Origin: Palsa-506 sp963836355
Lineage (GTDB): Bacteria > Actinomycetota > Actinomycetes > Streptosporangiales > Streptosporangiaceae
Assembly (NCBI GenBank): GCA_963836355.1
Contig: CAWIJO010000028.1
Location: forward strand, 1-64,000
DNA length: 64,000 nucleotides
Direction of reading: 5' to 3'
A program made the position numbers and the translations under genes. The notes below the pieces were generated by a model. That model saw only the letters and a list, made by a program, of their open reading frames with translations. It did not search any database and was not told the DNA's origin. Position 1 is the first letter of the stretch; the number at the start of each line of letters is the position of its first letter. Of the stretch, positions 17,456-26,860 are shown piece after piece.

Positions 17456-18797
17456 TCGTCGGCTCGAGTTTTGCCTGGATCTTCACGTTCTTGTTCAGCG
17501 AGTTGTCCACGACCTGCATCTCGAACGGGAACTTGCCCGTCGCCTTCTTCCACTGGACGCCGATCGGCGGGATGATGCCGACGCCGGGCGCGGGGCCGCC
17601 GGCGAAGTTGATCGCGCCGCACATCCCGGTGTAGTTCACCTTATGCAGCGCGCTGGCGACCTCCGCCTTGTCGTGCGGGTTGCTGGCCGCGGTGAACGCC
17701 TCCTTGGCCACCTCGAACAGGGCATAGGTCGAGCCGATCGACTGAACCCACTGCTTGCCGGTGGACGAGGTGTACCCGGCGGCAAGCGCGCTGGCAGTCT
17801 CGCCGGTCAGCGAGGACGCGTACGGCATGAACGGCCCCCACCACGAGTCGGTGGCGATGTTGTTCACGAGCGGGCCGAGCGCGGCAGTGTCAGCGGGGAA
17901 GAGCAGCACCTTGGCCACGGTCGCGATCCGCGGCTTGAAGCCCTGCTGGGATGCCTGCTTCCAGAAGGTGTTGAAGTCGGGTGGCAGCGGCGCGTTGCTG
18001 AACACCTCGCAGTGCTTGCTCTTGAACTTGCTGATCATGGAGCTGAAATCGGTGGTGCCGTCCTGGTAGGCGCCGCCGTCGACGACCTTGTAGCCGGACG
18101 CCTTGATCAGCGGCTCGAAGGCGCCGCGGAATGCGTTGCCGTCGGCGTCGTTCGGGTACATGCAGGCCACGATCTTGTTGGTGTGGATCCGGTTCCAGAT
18201 CGGCACGAAGCAGCCCTGGAACTGCTGGAGGCCGAAAAAGAACAGGGTGCAGTACTTGAAGGTCGTGGTCGGCTTCGCCGGGTTGCCGCCGAGGCCCGCG
18301 TACCAGGACTCCCACGGGCACACCGTCGATAGGCACGGCGTGCCGAGCTTCTCGCACGCCCCGGCAACCGGGTTGGTGGTCTCCGGCGTCGAGGTGGTCA
18401 GTATCATGTCGACCTTGTTCTGCAGGATCAGCTGCCGGGCCACGGCCGAGGCCCGGTTCGGGTCGGACTGGCTGTCCTGCACCACGATGTTGACCTTGTA
18501 GGTCTTACCGCCGGCCTTGAATCCCTGCTGGTACGCCGAACTGCTCCTGATCTGGCTCAGCACGTACTGGTCGCCGGAGGCGAACCCGGCCAGCTGCCCG
18601 GTCAGCGGGGTGATGAACCCGATCGTGATAGTGCCCGTCTTGGCGGGACCGCCGGCGCCCTTGATACCGGAACTGCACGCGCTCAGGAATCCGCCGGCTC
18701 CCATCGCCAGCGTGCCCGCGCCTGCGCCCTTCAGCAAGGAACGCCGCGCGATCGGCTGATCCCGCAGCATTCTGTCGTCCGCTCCCTGACGGTCCAT
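17448..18797 (-). CDS. Substrate-binding lipoprotein, LivK-like
   Basis: This is a 449-residue extracellular solute-binding protein of the periplasmic-binding-protein type I (Leu/Ile/Val) family. The signal has twin arginines (ARRSLLKG, residues 17-24), a hydrophobic stretch and the lipobox LSAC with Cys41, so export by Tat and lipid anchoring are likely. The mature part begins IGFITPLTGQLAGFA. It is the first gene of the importer operon. The ligand need not be an amino acid: many actinomycete members take up aromatic or urea-type compounds. Confidence 0.9.
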   Translation of the reverse strand: MDRQGADDRMLRDQPIARRSLLKGAGAGTLAMGAGGFLSACSSGIKGAGGPAKTGTITIGFITPLTGQLAGFASGDQYVLSQIRSSSAYQQGFKAGGKTYKVNIVVQDSQSDPNRASAVARQLILQNKVDMILTTSTPETTNPVAGACEKLGTPCLSTVCPWESWYAGLGGNPAKPTTTFKYCTLFFFGLQQFQGCFVPIWNRIHTNKIVACMYPNDADGNAFRGAFEPLIKASGYKVVDGGAYQDGTTDFSSMISKFKSKHCEVFSNAPLPPDFNTFWKQASQQGFKPRIATVAKVLLFPADTAALGPLVNNIATDSWWGPFMPYASSLTGETASALAAGYTSSTGKQWVQSIGSTYALFEVAKEAFTAASNPHDKAEVASALHKVNYTGMCGAINFAGGPAPGVGIIPPIGVQWKKATGKFPFEMQVVDNSLNKNVKIQAKLEPTNA

Positions 18798-19189
18798 TCC
18801 GTCTCCTCTGAAGTCAGCGCCCGCGGGCCCGGGATCCCGTTTGCCGGGCCGCGAAAGGCTTCGCTTCGGCCGGCTATCCGGGGAACCGGGGAACCTGCAA
18901 GATGTTCGCTTAGCGTACGACTATACGCAATGTAGAACTTAACCACGCGTTCTCCGCGACTGTCAACCACCCGCCCGAACCGCCGCGGACCCGTTATGGC
19001 GGCCATCTGGCGGGCGCTGAGCGGACGGCCGAACAGGCCGTGCGGGGGCCAAATTCCGCCAGCCTGACAGCCCGCCGGGCAACCCGGGCCACATCCTCGC
19101 AAGCACCGGCCACGCTCCCGTGACTATGCTCGCCGGGCTCAGGAACTGGTCACGGGCGTGCCGCCCCGTTGCCCCGGCCCAGGCGGTGG
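18798..19189. promoter_or_regulatory. Promoter/operator region of ABC operon
   Basis: This 392-bp gap lies between the iclR gene and the importer operon, both on the minus strand. It holds a consensus -35 TTGACA (minus strand, 18966-18961) with a weak TTAAGT 18 bp on. Just downstream is a dyad-rich tract (18904-18940). In that tract GTTCGCTTAGCGTAC (18904-18918) resembles the 15-bp near-palindromes bound by PcaR/PobR-type IclR proteins, and GCGTA-N6-TACGC (18913-18928) is perfect. The upstream iclR gene product is the natural candidate to bind here. Confidence 0.5.
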
Positions 19190-20089
19190 CTAGGCCAGGC
19201 CCTGGGCCTGCAGGTCAGTCTCGATTGCCCTGGCCGTGTCCAGCAGCGCCGGCAGGATATCGCTGCGCAGCGAGGCAATGCTGACCCGGGCGGCATGGGC
19301 GGAGACGTTGATGGCGGCGGTCCCGACATCTGCTGCGCCGCGGATCGGGGCGGCCACCGCCCGCAGGCCCTCCTCCAGTTCCTGGTCCACGATCGCGTAC
19401 CCCTGAAGGGCAACGTCGCCGATGATCTCCCGCAGCCTGCCGGGATCGGTGACGGTCCGGGCAGTCAGCGGCTCGAAGTCTGCCTCTGCCAGGTAGCGGT
19501 CAAGCTCGCCCGGGCTCAGCGCGGCGAGCAGCACGCGGCCCATGGAGGTGGCGTAGGCGGGGAACCGGGTGCCAACCGAGATCGCCACCGTCATGATCCG
19601 TTTCGTCGGCACCCGCACGACGTAGACCACGTGGTGACCGTCGAGCACCGAGATCGACGAGGACTCGTGCAGCTTCGCGACGAGCTCCTCCAGATGCGGT
19701 GCGGCGACGTCGGGCAGCGCCAGCCCGGACAGGTAGGCGTAGCCGAGCTCGAGCACTCGCGGCCGGAGCGAGAACTCGCGTCCGTCACTGCGCACGTAGC
19801 CGAGTTTTACCAGGGTCAGCAGGAACCGGCGGGCAGCGGCCCGGGTCAGCCCGGTTGCCCGGGCGACCTCGCTGAGGCTCAGCCGTTCCCGATCCGGGCC
19901 GAAGGAGCGGATGACCGCCAGCCCGCGGTCGAGGGACTGCACGAAGTCGCTGTTCCTGGGCGGTGGCTGGGCGGCGGCAGGCACCTTGCCCGGGCCCGCT
20001 GAGGGAAGCCCGGTGCCCGTCAGGCCAGTGGCCGGCGAAGGCACAGTCTCATCGTTCGCTGTGCGCCCGGAGGTTCTCATCGCACACAT
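19190..20089 (-). CDS. IclR family transcriptional regulator
   Basis: This is a 299-residue regulator. After a 45-residue low-complexity lead, the winged HTH begins FVQSLDRGLAVIRSFGPD and includes LSEVARATGLTRAAARRFLL (about 72-92). The C-terminal effector domain has the VGTRFPAYATSMGRVLLAAL motif (about 172) and a conserved DQELEEGLRAVAAPI. It most resembles the PcaR/PobR subgroup that controls aromatic acid catabolism. Its position upstream of the importer suggests it regulates that operon. A second ATG at 20080 is possible. Confidence 0.9.
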   Translation of the reverse strand: MCAMRTSGRTANDETVPSPATGLTGTGLPSAGPGKVPAAAQPPPRNSDFVQSLDRGLAVIRSFGPDRERLSLSEVARATGLTRAAARRFLLTLVKLGYVRSDGREFSLRPRVLELGYAYLSGLALPDVAAPHLEELVAKLHESSSISVLDGHHVVYVVRVPTKRIMTVAISVGTRFPAYATSMGRVLLAALSPGELDRYLAEADFEPLTARTVTDPGRLREIIGDVALQGYAIVDQELEEGLRAVAAPIRGAADVGTAAINVSAHAARVSIASLRSDILPALLDTARAIETDLQAQGLA

Positions 20090-20167
20090 GCTATCGCGGC
20101 TTCGTGATCATGGGATGACCTCGCGGGCCGGCTGGCGGGTGCGCAGTCGCGACGGCGCACGGGCAGT

Positions 20168-21163
20168 TCAGCCGGTGCGCTCGACCACGAACGTGCAGAG
20201 CGCCTCGAAGGCGGCGCGGGCCTGCACGTCGGGTAGTGCCAGTATCTCGCTGCGGGCTAGCTCCGCCCAGTACCGCAGGTCCGCCCGGGCCATGCCCATC
20301 GCCGGATGCTCACGCAGCAGCGCAAGCGCCTCCGCATGCAGGGCGGGATCGGTTAGCTCGCTGCTGCTGAGCAGCTCGACTAGGCGGGCATCACCAGGGC
20401 CGGCCGAGCGCAGCGCGTGCAGCACGGGCAGCGTCGGCACGCCCTCACGCAGGTCAGTGCCCGGCGTCTTGCCTGACTCGGCGGACTCGCTGGCGACATC
20501 GAGGATGTCGTCGGAGAGCTGGAAGGCAACGCCGAGTGCCTCGCAGGCCGGGGCGATCCGCTCGGTCACGCTGGCAGGCGCGCCGGAGAACATGGCGCCG
20601 AACCGGCCGGCGGTCGAGATCAGCGACGCGGTCTTGTCGGTGATCACCTTCATATAGTGGCCGAGCGGATCCTGGCCGGCCCGCACGCCGACGGTCTCCG
20701 CGATCTGGCCGCTTACCAGCTGAGCGAAGGTCGCTGCCTGGATCCTGATGGCTTCCTCGCCGAGATCGGCGAGGATCTGGGACGCACGGGCGAAGAGAAA
20801 GTCGCCGGTCAGGATCGCCACGGTGTTATCCCAGCGCGAGTTCGCGCTGGGATGGCCGCGCCGTACCGCCGCCTCATCCTGCACATCGTCGTGGTACAGC
20901 GTGGCGAGGTGGGTGAGCTCGATCGCGACCGCGGCCGGCACGATCCGGCCATCCCTGGCGTCGCCGAACTGCGCGGCCAGCAGCACCAGGGTGGCGCGGA
21001 ACCGCTTGCCGCCCGCATCCATGAGGTAGCCGGAGGTCTCAGTCAGCAACGCGTCCTGCGCCCGTGCAGCCTCGTGCAGGCCCTCCTCAACCAGCGCGAG
21101 GCCATCAACCACCTCGGCCGCCAGCGCCGCGTCGGTGAGTTCCACCGGGACAACTGTGATCAA
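20168..21163 (-). CDS. Polyprenyl diphosphate synthase
   Basis: This is a 331-residue trans-prenyltransferase. The first Asp-rich motif is DDVQD (residues 92-96) and the second DDILD (about 216), with GGKRFRATLVLLAA before and DKTASLISTAGRFGA (about 177) between. It probably makes the isoprenoid chain of menaquinone. I chose TTG at 21163: GAGGGAG lies 6 bases upstream and family homology begins there, whereas an earlier in-frame start adds an Arg-rich, non-conserved lead. It lies 150 bp after nuoN, so it may share the nuo transcript. Confidence 0.88.
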   Translation of the reverse strand: MITVVPVELTDAALAAEVVDGLALVEEGLHEAARAQDALLTETSGYLMDAGGKRFRATLVLLAAQFGDARDGRIVPAAVAIELTHLATLYHDDVQDEAAVRRGHPSANSRWDNTVAILTGDFLFARASQILADLGEEAIRIQAATFAQLVSGQIAETVGVRAGQDPLGHYMKVITDKTASLISTAGRFGAMFSGAPASVTERIAPACEALGVAFQLSDDILDVASESAESGKTPGTDLREGVPTLPVLHALRSAGPGDARLVELLSSSELTDPALHAEALALLREHPAMGMARADLRYWAELARSEILALPDVQARAAFEALCTFVVERTG

Positions 21164-21313
21164 TCGGGCTCCCTCATCAGTCCCGCGAGGCGCCCGCGAG
21201 AGGTCACCCGCGAGCCGCCGCCCGCGGCAATTACCAAGCCGCGCCCAAGATATGTCCACGGCAAGGTAACCAGGGACATTCCCGCCTTGCCGCTGCCGGA
21301 CACCCCGGCGAGC

Positions 21314-22900
21314 TCAGCGGACGAAGAGCTGGGTGGCGGCATGATTCGCCAGGCTCAGCAGCGGCTGCGGGAGCACCCCGAGTACCAGGGTGACCAGCAC
21401 GCCGACCGATACTGCGGCACTGGTGAACAAGCTCGGCCGGACCACCGCGGGGCCGTCCGGCGCGGGGTCGCTGAAGAACATGAGCACGATGACGCGGACA
21501 TAGGGGAAGGCCAGGATCGCGCTGCTGAGCACGCCGACGATAACGAGCGGCAGCGCCCCGCCGGCTATCGCTGCCTGGAACACCGCGAACTTCCCGGTGA
21601 AGCCGCTGGTCAGCGGGATGCCGGCGAAGGCGATCAGGAAGAAGGCAAAGGCCCCGGCGACGAGTGGCGAGCGGCGGCCAAGGCCGGCCCAGCGGGACAG
21701 GTGCGCCGCCTCGCCAGTCTGGTCCCGCACCAGCGTCACTACCGCGAAGGCGCCGATCACCGCGATGCCATAGGCGGCCAGGTAGAACAAGCTGCCGGAC
21801 AGCCCGGCCGGGCTCACGGCGACCAAGCCGGTCAGCACATACCCGGCCTGCGCGATCGAGGAGTAGGCCAGCAGCCGCTTCACGTCGGTCTGCGTCACCG
21901 CGACGATCGAGCCGACGGCCATGGTGAGGATCGCCACGCCCCACATCGCCGGCCGCCAGTTCCAGGACAGCTGACCGAACGCGACATAGAAGACCCGGAA
22001 CAACGCGCCGAACGCGGCCACCAGCGTGCAGGACGCCATCAGCGCGGTCACCGGGGTCGGAGCTCCCTGATAGACGTCCGGCTTCCAGCTCTGGAACGGC
22101 GCCGCGCCGATCTTGAAGAGCAGCCCCACGCCAAGCAGGGCGACGCCGGCGTATAGCAGCGTCGCACTGGTGGTGTTGGACGATGCAGCCGCCGCGATGA
22201 CGGACAGCCGGACCGACCCGGCGAAGCCGTACAGCATTGCGATGCCGAACAGGAAGAATGCCGACGAGAACGCGCCGAGCAGGAAGTACTTCATCGCCGC
22301 TTCCTGGGAGAGCAGGCGACGGCGGCGGGCGATGCCGCACAGCAGGTAGAGCGGCAGTGAGAGCACTTCAAGCGCGACGAACATGGTGAGCAGGTCGTTG
22401 GATGCCGGGAACAGCAGCATGCCGCCGATCGCGAACAGCGTCAGCGGGTAGACCTCAGTGTGGGTGATGCCCGCCAGCAGCCCCTCCCGCTCCTCGGCGC
22501 TGCCCGGCACCGCCGCGGCCTGCGCGGCGAATGGGCTCACCTCATGCGAGGACTCGGCGATCAGCAGCACGCTGATGAAGGCCAGCACCAGGATCGTGCC
22601 CTGGATGAAGAGAGTCGGCCGGTCGACGCCGACCGCCCCGACCGCGGCAACGCGGCCCGGGCTGCCGTCGCCGAACACGGACTTCGACGAGGCCACCACG
22701 ATCGTCAGCACGAACGCGGCGGCCAGGCCGCCGAGCGTCAGCACCAGGTGAATGCCGCGCCGCAGCGGCCGCGGTGCGAACGCCTCGACCAGCACCCCGG
22801 CCACGGCCAGGCCGAAGACCAGCAGCATTGGCGACAGCTGGAACCACTCGATATGCGGCGCGGCGATCGGCGGGGCGGATGCGGCGAGGATCCCGGTCAC
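21314..22900 (-). CDS. nuoN: NADH-quinone oxidoreductase subunit N
   Basis: This is a 528-residue antiporter-like membrane subunit of complex I with about 14 helices. The conserved core includes KYFLLGAFSSAFFLFGIAML, FKIGAAPFQSWKPDVYQGAP (lysine and Pro-containing helix) and DVKRLLAYSSIAQAGY. The GTG at 22900 overlaps the nuoM stop (GTGA). It contributes one proton channel and lies near the quinone module. Confidence 0.93.
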   Translation of the reverse strand: MTGILAASAPPIAAPHIEWFQLSPMLLVFGLAVAGVLVEAFAPRPLRRGIHLVLTLGGLAAAFVLTIVVASSKSVFGDGSPGRVAAVGAVGVDRPTLFIQGTILVLAFISVLLIAESSHEVSPFAAQAAAVPGSAEEREGLLAGITHTEVYPLTLFAIGGMLLFPASNDLLTMFVALEVLSLPLYLLCGIARRRRLLSQEAAMKYFLLGAFSSAFFLFGIAMLYGFAGSVRLSVIAAAASSNTTSATLLYAGVALLGVGLLFKIGAAPFQSWKPDVYQGAPTPVTALMASCTLVAAFGALFRVFYVAFGQLSWNWRPAMWGVAILTMAVGSIVAVTQTDVKRLLAYSSIAQAGYVLTGLVAVSPAGLSGSLFYLAAYGIAVIGAFAVVTLVRDQTGEAAHLSRWAGLGRRSPLVAGAFAFFLIAFAGIPLTSGFTGKFAVFQAAIAGGALPLVIVGVLSSAILAFPYVRVIVLMFFSDPAPDGPAVVRPSLFTSAAVSVGVLVTLVLGVLPQPLLSLANHAATQLFVR

Positions 22901-24501
22901 CGGGCGCCTCCCTTCTGCTGGACCGCGGTGGCCGGGTGCGGCGGAACTGGATCGGTGGAATGCACCTGGACCAGGGTGCGATGCACCGCCGGGTTGATGA
23001 CGTCCAGCACCGGCTTCGGGTAGACGCCGAGCACGACGATCAGCGCGATCAGCGGGCCGACCGCCCACAGCTCGCGGGCCTTCAGGTCCGGCATGCCGAC
23101 GACCTTCTCGCTGGCCGGCCCGGTCATCGTGCGCTGGTACATCCACAGGATGTAAACCGCCGCGAGGATGATCCCCACGGTAGCCAGGATGGCTGGCACC
23201 TCGTACCGGGTGAACGTGCCCACCAGGACGAGGAACTCGCTGACGAACGTGGACAGCCCCGGCAGCGCCAGCCCGGCCAGGCCGGCGATCAGGAACAGTC
23301 CGGCCAGCATCGGTGCCACCTTCTGCACGCCGCCGTAGTCGGCGATCAGCGAGGAGCGCCGCCGCGCGATCATGAATCCGGCCAGCAGGAACAGCGCGCC
23401 GGTGGCAAACCCGTGGTTCACCATGTAGAGCGTCGCGCCGGTCTGGCCCTGGCTGGTCATCGCGAAGATGCCGAGCGCGATCAGGCCGAAGTGCGATACC
23501 GAGGTGTAGGCGATCAGCCGTTTCAGGTCTGCCTGCCCGATCGCCACGATCGCGCCGTACAGGATTCCGATCACCGCGAGCGCGATGATCAGCGGCGTGA
23601 AGTAGTGCGACGCCGAGGGGAAGAGCTCCAGGCAGTAGCGGATCATGCCGAACGTGCCGACCTTGTCGAGCACGCCGACCAGCAGCACGGCGGCACCCGG
23701 CTGCGCGGCGGTCGCCGCGTCCGGCAGCCAGGTATGGAACGGCCAGAGCGGCGCCTTGATAGCGAAAGCGACGAAAAAGCCGAGGAACAGCCATCGCTGG
23801 GTCACCGGGCTGAGGGTGAGCTGGGTGAGCTGGCTGAACGCGAACGTGCCAGGATGGCCGCCGCGAGCCGAGTAGACATAGAGCGCGATCACCGCGACCA
23901 GCATCAGCAGGCCGCCGAGCAGGCTGTAGAGCAGGAACTTGACCGCCGCGTACTGCCGCTGGCCGACTCCGTAGCTGCCGATCATGAAGTACATCGGGAC
24001 CAGCATGGCCTCGAAGAAGACGTAGAACAGGAAGACGTCGGTGGCCGCGAAGACACCGATCATCATGGTCTCGAGGACAAGCAGCAGCGCGAAGTAGGTC
24101 TTCACGCTGCGCCGCGGTGGCGTCTCGCCGGCCGGGCCCGAGCCTCCGTCAGCATCATTCCAGGAGGCGAGCACGACAACCGGCAGCAGCACGACGGTCA
24201 TCAGGATGAGGACGAGCGCAATGCCGTCCACGCCGACCGCGTAGCGGACGCCGAATTGCGGTATCCACCTGATGCTCTGGCTGAACTGGAAATCGGGGCC
24301 GTTCGGGGAGTAGCGCAACGCCATCGCGATCGTGACGCCGAGGGTGGCCAGCGAGAACCCCAGCGCCAGCCGCTTGACCAGCGTGTCCCGCGCGCTCCGG
24401 GCGGCATCGCTGGCCGACGTGGTGCCCGGCACCGCAGCTACTACCACCGCGCCGGCCAGCGGAATCGCGCCGGCGACGGTCAGCCAGGGGAATGTGCTCA
24501 T
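22897..24501 (-). CDS. nuoM: NADH-quinone oxidoreductase subunit M
   Basis: This is a 534-residue antiporter-like membrane subunit of complex I. Visible motifs include YVFFEAMLVPMYFMIGSYG (the key glutamate of helix 5), FAIKAPLWPFHTWLPDA (helix 7-8 lysine and His) and ADLKRLIAYTSVSHFGLI. Length and order agree with actinobacterial NuoM. ATG start, 22 bp after nuoL. Confidence 0.94.
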   Translation of the reverse strand: MSTFPWLTVAGAIPLAGAVVVAAVPGTTSASDAARSARDTLVKRLALGFSLATLGVTIAMALRYSPNGPDFQFSQSIRWIPQFGVRYAVGVDGIALVLILMTVVLLPVVVLASWNDADGGSGPAGETPPRRSVKTYFALLLVLETMMIGVFAATDVFLFYVFFEAMLVPMYFMIGSYGVGQRQYAAVKFLLYSLLGGLLMLVAVIALYVYSARGGHPGTFAFSQLTQLTLSPVTQRWLFLGFFVAFAIKAPLWPFHTWLPDAATAAQPGAAVLLVGVLDKVGTFGMIRYCLELFPSASHYFTPLIIALAVIGILYGAIVAIGQADLKRLIAYTSVSHFGLIALGIFAMTSQGQTGATLYMVNHGFATGALFLLAGFMIARRRSSLIADYGGVQKVAPMLAGLFLIAGLAGLALPGLSTFVSEFLVLVGTFTRYEVPAILATVGIILAAVYILWMYQRTMTGPASEKVVGMPDLKARELWAVGPLIALIVVLGVYPKPVLDVINPAVHRTLVQVHSTDPVPPHPATAVQQKGGAR

Positions 24502-24523
24502 GGGATCCGCAGCCTCACCAGGT

Positions 24524-26467
24524 CTATATCTTCACCAGCAGGAGCGCGCCGACGAGCAGTACCGCGCCGATGAACATCGTCGCGGCATAGGAGCGCACGA
24601 ACCCGGTTTGCAGCCGGCGCAGCCTGCCCGAGGTGCCGCCCATGGTGGCGGCCAGCGTGTTGACGAGCCCGTCCACGCCGCGGTTGTCGAAGTACACCGA
24701 GAGCCTGGTCAGCCACTGGCCGGGCCGCATCAAGGCGGACTCGTTGATCGCGTCGCCGTACAGGTCCTTGCGTGCCGCGACCGTGACCAGCCGGCCGGCC
24801 GGCGCGGCGACCGGGATCTCCTGCCGCCCGTACCTGGCCCACGCGATCGCGATCCCGATCAGCACCAGCGCGAGCGTGGCCAGGCCCGGCACGCTGAACA
24901 GCCCGTGGAAGGCGGCTGGCTTTCCGACGACGGGCGCCAGGAAATCGGCCAGCCGCTCGTTCACGATCAGGAATGCGCCCGCGCCCACCGAGCCGACGGC
25001 GAGCACGACCATCGGGGCCGTCATCACCGGCGGGGCCTCGTGCGGATGCGCATCCGCTGCCCACCGGCGCTCGCCGCCGAAGGTCATGAACATGACCCGG
25101 GACATGTAGAAAGCGGTGATCGCGGCGCCGAGCACCGTAGCGCAGCCGAGGATGAACCCGGAGGTACCGCCCTTGTCAAAGGCCGCGTCGATGATGCTGT
25201 CCTTGGTGAAGAAGCCGGAGAACGGCGGGATGCCGATGATCGCGAGATAGCCGAGGAAGAACGTCACGTACGTGATCGGCATGACCGAGCGCAGCCCGCC
25301 GAAGCGGCGCATGTCCACCTCGTCGTTCATCTCGTGCTTGACCGCGCCTGCGCCGAGGAACAAGCCCGCCTTGAAGAAGCCGTGCGCGAGCAGCTGGGCG
25401 ATCGCGAACGCATAACCGGCGGGCCCGAGGCCCGCGGCCAGCATCATGTAGCCGATCTGGCTCATGGTCGATCCGGCCAGCGCCTTCTTGATGTCGTCCT
25501 TGGCGCAGCCGATGATCGCGCCGAACAGCAGCGTGGCGGCGCCGACGACGGTGACCGCCAGCCGGGCGTCCTGGGACAGGTTGAAGATCGGGTTGGACCG
25601 GACGATCAGGTAGACGCCGGCCGTGACCATGGTCGCGGCGTGGATCAGCGCCGACACCGGGGTCGGGCCCTCCATCGCGTCGAGCAGCCAGGACTGCAGC
25701 GGAAGCTGCGCGGACTTACCGCATGCCCCGAGCAGCAGGAGCAATCCGAGCGCCGTCAGGGTGCCCTGGCCAGCGGTGCCTGCCGCCTGGAAGACGCCGG
25801 TGAAGGACACCGTGCCGAAGGTCGCGAACATCAGCATGATCGCCAGGGACAGCCCGGCGTCGCCGACCCGGTTCGCGATGAAGGCCTTCTTGGCCGCCGT
25901 CGCAGCGGTGCGCTTGTACTGCCAGAACCCGATCAGCAGGTACGAGGCGAGGCCGACGCCCTCCCAGCCCGCGTAAAGGCCGATGTAGTTGTCGGCCAGC
26001 ACGAGCAGCAGCATCGAGGCCAGGAACAGGTTCATGTAGCCGAAGAACCGCCGGCGCTCGGGGTCCTCGGCCATGTAGCCGACAGCGAAGATGTGGATGA
26101 GCGAGCCGACGCCGGTAATCAGCAGCACGAAACAGATCGACAGCGGATCCAGCAGCAGGCCGATGTTCACGTGGAACCGGCCGACGTCGATCCAGGTGAA
26201 AAGAGTCATGTCGCGGGCCCGCTGGCTGGCCGGGTAGCCGAGCATCGCCACGAACGCGAGCACCCCATAGCCGAAAGCGGCGACCGGCATGGCGACGCCG
26301 AGCAGGTGCCCCCAGGCGTTCGTGCGCTTGCCGCCGAGCAGCAGGATCACCGCGCCTGCCAGCGGGAACGCCAGCAGCAGCCACGCCGCGCGCTGGATGC
26401 CGACCGCCTGCAGGGTCGTCGTCACCGCCGCTGACGGCGCGTGCCCGCCCGCAACTGAGCCTGTCAC
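24524..26467 (-). CDS. nuoL: NADH-quinone oxidoreductase subunit L
   Basis: This is a 647-residue distal proton-pumping subunit of complex I. It has YAGWEGVGLASYLLIGFW, GKSAQLPLQSWLLDAMEGPT and DDIKKALAGSTMSQIGYM, then a long C-terminal amphipathic extension typical of NuoL and its traverse helix, ending in a hydrophobic segment. GTG start at 26467. An 88-bp gap separates it from nuoK, the widest spacing inside the nuo operon. Confidence 0.94.
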   Translation of the reverse strand: MTGSVAGGHAPSAAVTTTLQAVGIQRAAWLLLAFPLAGAVILLLGGKRTNAWGHLLGVAMPVAAFGYGVLAFVAMLGYPASQRARDMTLFTWIDVGRFHVNIGLLLDPLSICFVLLITGVGSLIHIFAVGYMAEDPERRRFFGYMNLFLASMLLLVLADNYIGLYAGWEGVGLASYLLIGFWQYKRTAATAAKKAFIANRVGDAGLSLAIMLMFATFGTVSFTGVFQAAGTAGQGTLTALGLLLLLGACGKSAQLPLQSWLLDAMEGPTPVSALIHAATMVTAGVYLIVRSNPIFNLSQDARLAVTVVGAATLLFGAIIGCAKDDIKKALAGSTMSQIGYMMLAAGLGPAGYAFAIAQLLAHGFFKAGLFLGAGAVKHEMNDEVDMRRFGGLRSVMPITYVTFFLGYLAIIGIPPFSGFFTKDSIIDAAFDKGGTSGFILGCATVLGAAITAFYMSRVMFMTFGGERRWAADAHPHEAPPVMTAPMVVLAVGSVGAGAFLIVNERLADFLAPVVGKPAAFHGLFSVPGLATLALVLIGIAIAWARYGRQEIPVAAPAGRLVTVAARKDLYGDAINESALMRPGQWLTRLSVYFDNRGVDGLVNTLAATMGGTSGRLRRLQTGFVRSYAATMFIGAVLLVGALLLVKI

Positions 26468-26555
26468 TGGCTAGCCCTTCTGCAATGCTGGCCCGGCGGG
26501 ACACTGCGCCCTCCGGGAGGAAGCCCCATGGCCCCGATGGCCTGGAGCCCCCGGG

Positions 26556-26858
26556 TCAATATTTCAGCAGGTTCGCGTCGTCTACTGACGCTGACCTGCG
26601 AGTACGGAAGATCGACGTCAGGATCGCCAGGCCGACGACGACCTCAGCGGCGGCGACCACCATGACGAAGAAGGCGATGACCTGGCCATCGAGATTCCCG
26701 TGCATCCGGGCGAAGGCAACGAACGCGAGGTTCACCGCGTTCAGCATCAGCTCGACGCACATGAAGATGACGATGGCGTTCCGCCGGACCAGCACGCCCA
26801 CGGCGCCGATCACGAAGAGGATCACCGATAGCGCCACGTAGTGGGCGGGGCTTACCAC
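26556..26858 (-). CDS. nuoK: NADH-quinone oxidoreductase subunit K
   Basis: This is a 100-residue, three-helix membrane subunit of complex I. Helix 2 carries the conserved glutamate in FMCVELMLNAVNLAF, and the second glutamate is in VVAAAEVVVGLAIL. Length is standard. It starts with GTG two bases after nuoJ. Confidence 0.95.
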   Translation of the reverse strand: MVSPAHYVALSVILFVIGAVGVLVRRNAIVIFMCVELMLNAVNLAFVAFARMHGNLDGQVIAFFVMVVAAAEVVVGLAILTSIFRTRRSASVDDANLLKY

Positions 26859-26860
26859 CG

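Noticed and set aside
20657..22156. Long plus-strand frames opposite the nuo genes and polyprenyl synthase
   Set aside because: They mirror the codon structure of the real genes and give Arg/His/Gln-rich low-complexity proteins; other examples are at 22774-24573 and 24332-26434.
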